Assembly (NCBI GenBank): GCA_902489855.1
Contig: CABUBS010000072.1
Coordinates: 1-10,049, forward strand
Length of the DNA stretch: 10,049 nucleotides
Direction: 5' to 3'
Origin: an uncultured Collinsella sp.
Lineage (GTDB): Bacteria; Actinomycetota; Coriobacteriia; Coriobacteriales; Coriobacteriaceae
The notes under the pieces were generated by a model. The model was not told the DNA's origin and did not search any database. It saw only the letters and a list, made by a program, of their open reading frames with translations. Both the position numbers and the translations under genes were made by a program. This document shows positions 1 to 5,551 of the stretch, piece by piece (the first letter of the stretch is position 1; the number at the start of each line of letters is the position of its first letter).

Positions 1-225
1 GCGCTCTCCAGCGAGGTAGTCGATACCACGGCCGCCGGCGATACGTTTATCGGCGCACTTGCGGCGGCTCGGCTGCAGGGCTTGCCCCTTTTTGAGTGCA
101 TGGTCGCAGGCGCTCGCGCCTCGGCAGTGACGGTATCGCGCCTGGGTGCTCAGCAATCGATTCCCACGCGCGCCGAAGTTGAGCGTAAGTTTGGTTTAGA
201 CGGTTTAGACGGAGAAGCGGAGTAG
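1..225 (+). CDS. rbsK: Ribokinase, C-terminal part (PfkB family; 5' end outside window)
   Basis: Open in frame 1 from the left edge to TAG at 223-225, giving the last 74 residues. The PfkB signature is visible near the start as VDTTAAGDTFIGAL (residues 7-20); the Asp of AAGD (residue 14) is the expected catalytic base and AAG forms the anion hole. The AAGD form and the following AVTVSRLGAQQSIPTRAEVE region resemble ribokinases rather than fructokinases. Ribokinase makes ribose 5-phosphate from ribose and ATP in the cytoplasm. The gene ends four bases before the nucleoside hydrolase, so the two are probably cotranscribed for nucleoside/ribose salvage. Near the C-terminus a perfect tandem 9-bp repeat at 193-210 encodes GLDGLD. 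Another PfkB sugar kinase cannot be excluded from the C-terminus alone. Confidence 0.85.
   Translation, partial: ALSSEVVDTTAAGDTFIGALAAARLQGLPLFECMVAGARASAVTVSRLGAQQSIPTRAEVERKFGLDGLDGEAE
219..222 (+). promoter_or_regulatory. Ribosome binding site of the nucleoside hydrolase gene
   Basis: GGAG lies seven bases before ATG 230 and overlaps the last sense codons of the ribokinase gene, suggesting translational coupling between the two. Confidence 0.65.
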
Positions 226-229
226 AACA

Positions 230-1204
230 ATGGCAACCAAGAAGCTGATCCTTGATCTGGATATGGGCGTAGACGATGCGATGGCACTCGCCTATGCCAT
301 CGCGAGCCCCGAGGTGGAGCTCGTGGGCATTACCACGTGCTTTGGCAACGTGCGCGTAGACCAGTCGGCGCATAACTGCCTGGCCGTGCTCGACCTGCTG
401 GGTCGCCCCGAGGTGCCGGTGTACCTGGGCGCCGACCGACCCATCAAGGCGACCGAGCCCTATACGCCGCCGGCGTCCACCACGCTCATCCATGGTAAAA
501 ACGGCATTGGCGGCGCGAGCGTGCCTGCATCGCCGTATGAGCCGGTTGGGGCGACGTCGGCCGATGGCAATGCGGCGGTCGATTATCTGATCGATGCCGC
601 ACGCACCTATGGCCCCGATTTGGTCTACGTGGCGACCGGCCCGCTCTCAAACTTGGCGCTTGCTCTTGAGCGCGATGCGGCGGCGATGATGTCTATCGGC
701 CGCGTGGTTGTGATGGGCGGCGCCCTTACCGTGCCCGGCAACGTGAGCGCGGGCGCCGAGGCCAACATGGCAAGCGACCCCGAGGCCGCCGATGCCGTGC
801 TGCGCTCGGGCCGCAAGCTCACCATGGTGGGGTTGGATGTGACGCACCGTGTGGTGCTGACGCGCCGCGATATCGCCGGCTGGACGGGTTCGGGCACCAT
901 GGCGGGCTGCGCGTTTGCAGGCATGGTCGAGCACTACATTGGCTCATACGAGATGAACGCGCCTTATCTTGGCGGCTGTGCGCTGCACGATCCGCTAGCC
1001 GTTGCCGTGGCGATCGACCCCACGCTCGTGGGCGCACTCGGCTGCAACCTGCGCGTTGACCTGCTCGGCGAGTATCGTGGCCGCACCATCTGCGACGAGC
1101 GCCGCGTGGCCGACCCGGACAAGAGCGCCCTTGTGGCGCTAACCGTGGACGCCCCGCGCTTCCTCGCGGAGTTCAAGGCGCGCATGGCCCGCATCCTAGG
1201 CTAG
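230..1204 (+). CDS. Inosine-uridine preferring nucleoside hydrolase family protein
   Basis: A complete 324-residue protein, normal for the IU-nucleoside hydrolase family, which hydrolyses the N-glycosidic bond of ribonucleosides to free base and ribose. The N-terminal calcium/ribose-binding signature is LDLDMGVDDA (residues 8-17), with D11, D15 and D16 matching the family's conserved aspartates. TGPLSNLALAL (136-146), VMGG (161-164), the AEANMASDPEAA segment (176-187) and HD at 253-254 complete the site. No signal peptide is visible, so it is cytoplasmic. ATG at 230 is supported by GGAG at 219-222, seven bases upstream and inside the end of the ribokinase gene. Pairing with ribokinase fits a salvage operon. 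Base preference (purine, pyrimidine or nonspecific) cannot be read from the sequence. No U-tracted terminator follows. Confidence 0.93.
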   Translation: MATKKLILDLDMGVDDAMALAYAIASPEVELVGITTCFGNVRVDQSAHNCLAVLDLLGRPEVPVYLGADRPIKATEPYTPPASTTLIHGKNGIGGASVPASPYEPVGATSADGNAAVDYLIDAARTYGPDLVYVATGPLSNLALALERDAAAMMSIGRVVVMGGALTVPGNVSAGAEANMASDPEAADAVLRSGRKLTMVGLDVTHRVVLTRRDIAGWTGSGTMAGCAFAGMVEHYIGSYEMNAPYLGGCALHDPLAVAVAIDPTLVGALGCNLRVDLLGEYRGRTICDERRVADPDKSALVALTVDAPRFLAEFKARMARILG

Positions 1205-1233
1205 GCTCGGGATCGAAGCACGCCCATCTGCTC

Positions 1234-1259
1234 GATGTGGCCGCTGGCGGGCCGACATC
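1234..1259 (+). other. Hairpin downstream of the nucleoside hydrolase gene, no U-tract
   Basis: GATGTGGCC (1234-1242) can pair with GGCC (1250-1253) plus ACATC (1255-1259), with one bulged G. It starts 30 bases after the stop codon, where a transcript end would be expected, but no T-run follows. It could be a 3'-end stabiliser or pausing hairpin, or chance pairing in GC-rich DNA. The rest of 1205-1290 shows nothing else recognisable. Confidence 0.3.
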
Positions 1260-1301
1260 TACCGTTCGCCAGCCCGATGGTCCCCGGGGCGGGGAGAGCG
1301 C

Positions 1302-1307
1302 TATAAT
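1302..1307 (+). promoter_or_regulatory. -10 box of the antiterminator/beta-glucoside operon promoter
   Basis: A perfect TATAAT lies about 15 bases upstream of the first RAT-like element, where the leader RNA should begin. The region 16-18 bases upstream (around 1278-1285) has no good -35 hexamer, so the promoter may be weak or need an activator. The -10 box overlaps a small palindrome (ATGCA, TTC, TGCAT at 1306-1318) and a loose cre-like match (about 1294-1307), either of which might be an operator. Neither is established. Confidence 0.6.
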
Positions 1308-1321
1308 GCATTCTGCATCTT

Positions 1322-1351
1322 GGATTGTTACTCCTGTGTGGAGGCATGCCC
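1322..1351 (+). promoter_or_regulatory. RAT-like antiterminator RNA site 1 in the leader
   Basis: The segment begins GGATTGTTAC, the hallmark 5' half of BglG/SacY/LicT-family RAT sites, and ends GGAGGCATGCCC. It can fold with GG/CC at the base, TGT against GCA, a small internal loop, and an upper stem CTCC (1331-1334) with GGAG (1340-1343) closing a five-base TGTGT loop. It lies directly upstream of a LicT-family gene, the expected ligand. It is the best-formed RAT of the three but does not itself overlap the terminator stem. Confidence 0.72.
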
Positions 1352-1367
1352 AAGAGCAATACAACAC

Positions 1368-1390
1368 GGATTGTTACGTAAGGCATGACC
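1368..1390 (+). promoter_or_regulatory. RAT-like site 2, overlapping the leader terminator
   Basis: GGATTGTTAC recurs at 1368-1377, 46 bases after site 1, followed by GGCATGACC (1382-1390). GG/CC and TGT/GCA pairings are possible, but the space for the upper stem is only a few bases, so this copy is short or degenerate. Its 3' half (1381-1388) is the 5' arm of the intrinsic terminator. RAT folding and terminator folding are therefore mutually exclusive, the classic antitermination layout. Confidence 0.68.
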
Positions 1391-1427
1391 GCAATAGCAC
1401 TGCTATTGGCTATCATGCCTTTTTCTG
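1381..1427 (+). terminator. Intrinsic terminator in the antiterminator gene leader
   Basis: AGGCATGA (1381-1388) is perfectly complementary to TCATGCCT (1413-1420). Inside it CAATAGC (1392-1398) pairs with GCTATTG (1402-1408) around a three-base loop, giving a long two-part hairpin. A T-run (1420-1424) follows. It sits between the promoter and the antiterminator gene, so it should stop the transcript unless the RAT structure is stabilised. Confidence 0.88.
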
Positions 1428-1438
1428 TGAGTGTTCTT

Positions 1439-1447
1439 GAAAGGAGG
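1439..1447 (+). promoter_or_regulatory. Strong ribosome binding site of the antiterminator gene
   Basis: GAAAGGAGG ends six bases before ATG 1454. It decides the start: the alternative in-frame ATG at 1385 lies inside the terminator hairpin and has no comparable site. Confidence 0.85.
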
Positions 1448-1453
1448 TTCACC

Positions 1454-2293
1454 ATGCTTGCAATTAAAAAGCTTAACAACAACGCGGTTCTTTGCCGTGA
1501 CGGACAGGGGCGAGATGTCATCGCCATGGGCAGGGGCGTCGGTTTCGGCGGAGATTTTCCTCGAGAGCTCCCTCTTTCTAAAATCGAGCATACGTTTTAC
1601 GACATTGATCCTAAAGGACAAGATGTCATGAGGGATCTTCCCTCGGATATCGTGATGTTTGCGGCGAAAGTTATGGACATCGTTGCCAACGAACTACCCT
1701 ACGACCTCTCGACCAATGCGACGCTGTTCATGGCTGATCACCTGTCGTTTGCCGTTGCGCGAGCCCAAAAGGGGGTCCGCATCGCGATGCCTCTTGCCTA
1801 TGAAGTGCGGGAGACGTATCCGAAGGAATACAAGGCTGCCCAGTTTATCGTCATGCGACTCGAGAAGGAGCTCGGAGAGCGGCTTCCCAAGGATGAGATT
1901 GCCAGTATTGCGATGAATCTCGTGAACGCACGGGTTGTTGAAGCCGTCAAAGCCACGGCCGAGCCCGCAAAGCAGTTCGACGATATGCTCGAGGACGTTA
2001 TCGAGATTCTCGAAAGCGATTTCCGCATTATTGTCGACCGCGATTCCTTTGATTTCACCCGCTTCGCCACGCATCTGCGGTACCTGTTCAAGCGCATTCA
2101 AGCCGGCGAGTCGCTGAACAGCGCCAACATGCAGATGTACAAGAACTTTCGTGAGGAGTTTCCGCAGTTGGCAGAGTGCGTGAAGCATATCGGTTCCTAT
2201 TGTCGTGAAACGTGGGACGCCACGCTCTCCGAGGAGGAGGAACTCTATCTGATGATCCATCTCAACCGGATCATCTCCAAAAAAGGATTGTAA
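1454..2293 (+). CDS. licT: BglG/LicT-family transcription antiterminator (CAT-PRD1-PRD2)
   Basis: A 279-residue protein with the family's usual three-part layout. Residues 1-56 form the CAT RNA-binding domain (KKLNNNAVLCRDGQGRDVI, then AMGRGVGFGG). PRD1 covers about 65-165 and PRD2 about 175-275. It binds RAT RNA as a dimer and blocks terminator folding; PRD histidines are phosphorylated by HPr and the cognate EII to report sugar uptake. H96 (ADHLSFA) in PRD1 and H207 (THLRYLF) and H269 (IHLNRI) in PRD2 are present. The second PRD1 histidine appears to be replaced by Asn155 (AMNLVNA, where relatives have ALH-VNA). Start 1454 is chosen for its GAAAGGAGG site. Two RAT-like sites and a terminator lie upstream, and a third RAT overlaps its stop codon, implying autoregulation. 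The PTS permease follows 70 bases downstream. SacT/SacY-type specificity is less likely given the GH1 neighbour. Confidence 0.95.
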   Translation: MLAIKKLNNNAVLCRDGQGRDVIAMGRGVGFGGDFPRELPLSKIEHTFYDIDPKGQDVMRDLPSDIVMFAAKVMDIVANELPYDLSTNATLFMADHLSFAVARAQKGVRIAMPLAYEVRETYPKEYKAAQFIVMRLEKELGERLPKDEIASIAMNLVNARVVEAVKATAEPAKQFDDMLEDVIEILESDFRIIVDRDSFDFTRFATHLRYLFKRIQAGESLNSANMQMYKNFREEFPQLAECVKHIGSYCRETWDATLSEEEELYLMIHLNRIISKKGL

Positions 2294-2317
2294 CCCGTAG
2301 CCATTCGGGGCATGACC
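2285..2317 (+). promoter_or_regulatory. RAT-like site 3, overlapping the antiterminator stop codon
   Basis: The segment opens GGATTGTAAC and closes GGGGCATGACC, sharing GGATTGT and GGCATGACC with leader site 2. It can fold with GG (2285-2286) to CC (2316-2317), TGT against GCA, a bulge, and an upper stem CCCG (2294-2297) with CGGG (2306-2309) around an eight-base loop. The stop codon TAA (2291-2293) lies inside the 5' half, so ribosomes finishing the gene would melt it. An inter-cistronic RAT between antiterminator and permease genes is known from the E. coli bgl operon. Here no U-tracted terminator follows; see the adjoining hairpin. Confidence 0.68.
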
Positions 2318-2355
2318 TTTGCCGATTCGAACAGTAAGCCAAGATTGTGCAAAGG
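2316..2355 (+). promoter_or_regulatory. Possible Shine-Dalgarno-sequestering hairpin ahead of the PTS gene
   Basis: CCTTTGC (2316-2322) is perfectly complementary to GCAAAGG (2349-2355), which contains part of the permease ribosome binding site AAAGGAG (2351-2357). The loop is 26 bases. The 5' arm begins with the two C residues that close the base of RAT site 3, so the two structures compete at that point. Seven base pairs alone could be chance; the placement is what makes it plausible. Confidence 0.4.
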
Positions 2356-2363
2356 AGCCAATG

Positions 2364-3812
2364 ATGGCAAATTACAAAAAGGTGGCAGAGCAGATTCTCT
2401 CCACTGTGGGCGGGGCGGAAAACGTGGCTTCGGTTACGCATTGCATGACGCGCCTGCGCTTCAACCTCAAGGATGAAAGCCTCTCGAATGATGAGAAGCT
2501 TGAGGACATCTCGTCTATCATCAGCGTCGTGCACGCCGGAGGGCAGGTGCAGCTGGTGGTCGGGCCCACGGTCGACAAGGTCTACGACGAGGTTTGTAAG
2601 CAGGGCGGATTCGAGGTCACGGTATCGATTGACGAGGAACTCGATGGCCCTCAGCTTAGCTGGAAGGAGCGCTTGGCGCCCAAGCACCTCTTCAATCAGC
2701 TGCTCGATGCCGTGAGCGGCGCTATCACCCCGATCCTTCCGATCTTTTGTGTCGCCGGTATCTTCAAGATGCTCGTTATTCTGTTTGGGCCCGAAGGCGC
2801 CGGTTTTATGTCCGAAACGAGCGACCTGTATCGGATCCTTTCCCTGGTGGGCGATGCGGCGTATTACTACTTCCCGGTGTTTGCCGCCTATAGCTCGGCT
2901 AAGAAGTTCAAAACGAGTCCTGTGCTGGCACTGCTCATCGCTGTTGTGATGATTTATCCCGACATGCTCGCTATTGTTGAGGACGGAAAGCCTTTCAGCG
3001 TCTTCGGCATCCCCATGCAGCTCGTCAACTACACCCAGGCTGTTCTTCCGGTCATCTTGATCACCTGGGCCCAGTCCTATGTTGAGCGCTTCTTTAAGAA
3101 GATCTCGCCTGATATGTTGCGCATTCTGATCGTACCCGTGGGTACGGTGCTCGTGATGTTGCCGGTCGCGCTGTGCCTCTGCGGCCCTGCCGTCCAATTT
3201 GTCATGGGCCTTGTGGCCGATTTCATCATTTGGCTCGCCTCTGTTGCCGGTCCCGCTGCGACCGCGGTTATCGGCGCATTCTGGAATCTGATCATCGCCA
3301 CCGGCATGCACGTGCCGATCTATACCGCCATATTGCCCGCCGCGCTCCAGAACGGTTACGACGCCATCTTATACCCCGGCACCGCGGTTGTAGCCTACAC
3401 CACGCTTGCCATCGCGCTCGCCTATGGCCTGCGCGCTAAGGGCAAGGAGAGTCGAGCCACGGGCTGGAACTTGTTCATCACCTATGCCTTCGGTCGCGTG
3501 AGTGAGCCCATCATCTACGGCATCCTGTTTCGCGACAAGAAGGCTCTTGCCTGGAACATGATTGGTGGTGCTGTCGGTGGTCTGCTGGTAAGCCTTCTTC
3601 ATGCCAACGTCTATATCTTCACTGGCGTTGGTTTCCCATGGATGAACGTGCTCATGTTTGCTCAGGATATCATCCCTGGCACCATCGGGTGTCTTGCTGG
3701 CGGTGCCGTGACGTTTGCGTTGGCGATGATTTTTGGATTTGAAGGACAGGAGAAGATGCCGTTGAAGTCCAAGAGCGGCGATTCTGAGGCCGTTGAATCC
3801 GTCGAGGCATAA
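2364..3812 (+). CDS. bglP: PTS beta-glucoside-type transporter, EIIBC component
   Basis: A 482-residue membrane permease of the glucose/beta-glucoside PTS superfamily, which imports and phosphorylates a sugar using phosphate relayed from HPr and EIIA. The EIIB domain spans about 1-90, with phosphorylated cysteine C27 in THCMTRLRF. The EIIC domain spans about 105-465, with many hydrophobic segments and the conserved GRVSEPIIYG (377-386) containing Glu381. Full-length BglF/BglP proteins carry a C-terminal EIIA domain, absent here: the chain ends in a short charged tail, so a separate EIIA must serve it. Two adjacent ATGs occur at 2361 and 2364; 2364 is preferred because it sits six bases after GGAG (2354-2357). 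The RAT site upstream and the GH1 gene downstream fit a beta-glucoside substrate such as an aryl-glucoside or cellobiose, but the exact sugar is not readable. Confidence 0.94.
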   Translation: MANYKKVAEQILSTVGGAENVASVTHCMTRLRFNLKDESLSNDEKLEDISSIISVVHAGGQVQLVVGPTVDKVYDEVCKQGGFEVTVSIDEELDGPQLSWKERLAPKHLFNQLLDAVSGAITPILPIFCVAGIFKMLVILFGPEGAGFMSETSDLYRILSLVGDAAYYYFPVFAAYSSAKKFKTSPVLALLIAVVMIYPDMLAIVEDGKPFSVFGIPMQLVNYTQAVLPVILITWAQSYVERFFKKISPDMLRILIVPVGTVLVMLPVALCLCGPAVQFVMGLVADFIIWLASVAGPAATAVIGAFWNLIIATGMHVPIYTAILPAALQNGYDAILYPGTAVVAYTTLAIALAYGLRAKGKESRATGWNLFITYAFGRVSEPIIYGILFRDKKALAWNMIGGAVGGLLVSLLHANVYIFTGVGFPWMNVLMFAQDIIPGTIGCLAGGAVTFALAMIFGFEGQEKMPLKSKSGDSEAVESVEA

Positions 3813-3840
3813 GAGGCTACTACACAAATATGCTCCCCAG

Positions 3841-3893
3841 CCGTTGCGCGGTCCGACCCCTTGGCCGCGCAACGGTACTGTGCTGTTGCGCGG
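3841..3893 (+). repeat. Three-segment alternative hairpin between permease and GH1 genes
   Basis: CCGTTGCGCGG (3841-3851) is perfectly complementary to CCGCGCAACGG (3865-3875) around a 13-base loop. A third segment, GTTGCGCGG (3885-3893), repeats the first and can pair with the same middle segment (3865-3873). Hairpins 1:2 (11 bp) and 2:3 (9 bp) are thus mutually exclusive. No T-run follows either, so this is not an intrinsic terminator. It may be an RNA-stability or processing element, a pausing site or a palindromic repeat of another kind. It fills most of the 146-base gap before the GH1 gene. Confidence 0.6.
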
Positions 3894-3942
3894 CACTTGC
3901 CGAGTCCGTTGCGTTCGACAGTGTGGGCCGGGAATTTGATAG

Positions 3943-3948
3943 AAAGGA
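3943..3948 (+). promoter_or_regulatory. Ribosome binding site of the GH1 gene
   Basis: AAAGGA lies ten bases before ATG 3959. It supports this start over an in-frame ATG at 3830, whose extra 43 residues would be read through the hairpin region and resemble no GH1 N-terminus. Confidence 0.75.
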
Positions 3949-3958
3949 CGACACCATA

Positions 3959-5377
3959 ATGTTTAGAGAAGATTTTTTATGGGGCGGGGCTCTGGCTGCA
4001 AACCAGTGCGAGGGAGGATGGAACGAAGGCGGTCGCGGTTTAGCCAATTCCGACATGCTGCCGTTTGGCGATCAACGCATGGACGTCATGCGGGGAGACC
4101 TTGATCCGCGTGCGTTGGCACCCGACAGCTTCTATCCCGCTCGCAAGGGCATTGATTTTTACCATAGGTACAAGCAGGATATTGAACTGTTTGCCCAGAT
4201 GGGTTTTAAATGCCTGCGCTTATCAATCGCCTGGAGCCGCATTTTTCCCAAAGGAGACGAAGCCGAGCCCAATGAAGAAGGCCTTGCCTTTTACGAGGAT
4301 GTTTTTAGGACGTGTCGCGCGCATGACATTGAGCCTTTGGTGACGCTCAACCACTATGATGTCCCCATGCATCTCGTCGATGCGTATGGCGGATGGCGCG
4401 ATCGCAGGTTGGTCGACCTGTTCGAGCGATATTCGCGTACCGTGTTCGAGCGCTATCGGGGATTGGTCAATTATTGGCTGACCTTTAACGAGATCAACAT
4501 CATGACGCAGGCGTGCTTTATGGCGGCGGGGATCATCTTCGAGCAAGGGGAGAATCGCTATGCAACGGTTCACACGGCCGTGCACCATGTATTGGTTGCG
4601 AGCGCCCGTGCGGTCGGGGCGTGTCATGAACTGTGCCCTGGGGCGAAGATCGGTTGCATGCTCAACGCAGGTGTCTTCTATCCGGCTACATGTGATCCGG
4701 ACGATGTGCTGGCTGCGCAGGCTGAGAATCGCAGCCATTACATGTTTACCGACGTCCAGGTGCGCGGTGCGTACCCGAGCTATGTTCTCAAGGAATACGC
4801 CCGCCATGGTTTTGAGGTGCCCTATCGGGATGATGACCGCGAAATACTGGCTGCAAACCTGGTCGATTTCGTCTCGTTTTCGTATTACTCGACGCGCGTC
4901 GCAAAAGCGCATGCGGAAGGTCAGTTCGATTCGAACCTTCTTCGCTCGGCGCCTAATCCGTATCTAAAACAGGAGCCTTGGGGGAGGTTTATCGACCCCA
5001 AAGGGCTGCGCGTCACCATGAATGAAATCTGGGATCGCTATCAAAAGCCGCTGTTCATCGTCGAAAACGGTTTGGGTGCTCCTGATGTGCCGGAAGATTC
5101 GGGTGAAATAGAAGACGACTATCGAGTTGAATACCTGCGGGCCCACATCGAGGCGATGAGGGAGACCGTCGAGCTCGACGGGGTGGAACTCATGGGATAT
5201 ACCTGTTGGGGCCCGATCGATTTGGTTTCGGTCGCCACAGGACAGATGCGTAAGCGCTACGGGTTTATCTATGTCGATCGAGACGATAGCGGTGCGGGCT
5301 CGTTTGAGAGACGTAAAAAGAAAAGCTTCGAATGGTACCGACGCGTAATAGCAAGCAATGGCGAAGACCTTGCGTAA
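3959..5377 (+). CDS. bglH: 6-phospho-beta-glucosidase, glycoside hydrolase family 1
   Basis: A complete 472-residue GH1 enzyme, the usual length. It hydrolyses 6-phospho-beta-glucosides delivered by the PTS into glucose 6-phosphate and an aglycone or sugar, in the cytoplasm. The N-terminus FLWGGALAANQCEGGW (6-21) is the GH1 start signature. The acid/base is E178 in LTFNEIN (174-180), and the nucleophile E369 lies in FIVENGLGA (366-374). The C-terminal SVATGQMRKRYGFIYVD (424-440) carries the Ser, Lys and Tyr (S424, K432, Y434) used by phospho-specific members to hold the 6-phosphate, so a phosphorylated substrate is strongly indicated. It lies 146 bases after the EIIBC gene and is presumably cotranscribed. 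Codon use is more mixed than in the genes downstream of 5.5 kb. No clear terminator follows. Confidence 0.95.
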   Translation: MFREDFLWGGALAANQCEGGWNEGGRGLANSDMLPFGDQRMDVMRGDLDPRALAPDSFYPARKGIDFYHRYKQDIELFAQMGFKCLRLSIAWSRIFPKGDEAEPNEEGLAFYEDVFRTCRAHDIEPLVTLNHYDVPMHLVDAYGGWRDRRLVDLFERYSRTVFERYRGLVNYWLTFNEINIMTQACFMAAGIIFEQGENRYATVHTAVHHVLVASARAVGACHELCPGAKIGCMLNAGVFYPATCDPDDVLAAQAENRSHYMFTDVQVRGAYPSYVLKEYARHGFEVPYRDDDREILAANLVDFVSFSYYSTRVAKAHAEGQFDSNLLRSAPNPYLKQEPWGRFIDPKGLRVTMNEIWDRYQKPLFIVENGLGAPDVPEDSGEIEDDYRVEYLRAHIEAMRETVELDGVELMGYTCWGPIDLVSVATGQMRKRYGFIYVDRDDSGAGSFERRKKKSFEWYRRVIASNGEDLA

Positions 5378-5430
5378 TAACGTTAAGATGGACAAATGCG
5401 CCCGTTGGGGGAATAGTCGTGCCACTTCGC

Positions 5431-5458
5431 TTGACAACAGGCTAAACTAGCTATTAAA
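5431..5458 (+). promoter_or_regulatory. SigA-type promoter of the LacI-family regulator gene
   Basis: A perfect -35 TTGACA (5431-5436) is followed 15-16 bases later by TATTAA (5452-5457) or ATTAAA (5453-5458) as -10. The region is AT-rich compared with its surroundings. The -10 lies in CTATTAAACA, identical to a 10-mer in the next promoter region. Spacing is slightly short, so the exact -10 is uncertain. Confidence 0.6.
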
Positions 5459-5477
5459 CATTTACTACTCTGTTTAG
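5442..5477 (+). promoter_or_regulatory. Candidate operator of the LacI-family regulator (autoregulation)
   Basis: TAAACA (5455-5460) and TGTTTA (5471-5476) form an inverted repeat with ten bases between; an outer CTAAAC (5442-5447) and GTTTAG (5472-5477) pair is also visible. The pair overlaps the -10 and likely transcription start, a repressor position. AAACATTTACTA (5456-5467) matches AAACATTTAGTA (6750-6761) upstream of the next operon in 11 of 12 bases. Binding is inferred. Confidence 0.4.
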
Positions 5478-5551
5478 ATTGAATTTGCGGTCGTTTATTT
5501 GCCGAGCTATCGAGTTGCGATGCTCCGCCACGGCCGTTGCTAGGGGGAACA

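Noticed and set aside
1294..1307. cre-like sequence (GAGAGCGCTATAAT) at the antiterminator promoter
   Set aside because: The match to the Firmicutes CcpA consensus is only partial and the organism looks actinobacterial; position over the -10 box is suggestive but not enough to call a site.
1237..1440. Possible 67-residue leader peptide gene
   Set aside because: It begins upstream of the likely promoter, has no ribosome binding site and covers the RAT/terminator region, whose RNA structures explain the sequence better.
1385..1453. Start of the antiterminator at ATG 1385
   Set aside because: It lies within the terminator stem with no ribosome binding site; the CAT domain starts at MLAIKKLNNN from ATG 1454.
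2271..3311. Antisense open frame of 346 codons opposite the permease gene
   Set aside because: Composition rich in His, Asp, Arg and Gly is typical of a shadow frame; the sense strand encodes an unmistakable EIIBC.
3830..3958. N-terminal extension of the GH1 protein from ATG 3830
   Set aside because: The extra 43 residues cross the inverted repeats and resemble no GH1 N-terminus; MFREDFLWGG from ATG 3959 with AAAGGA upstream is the family start.
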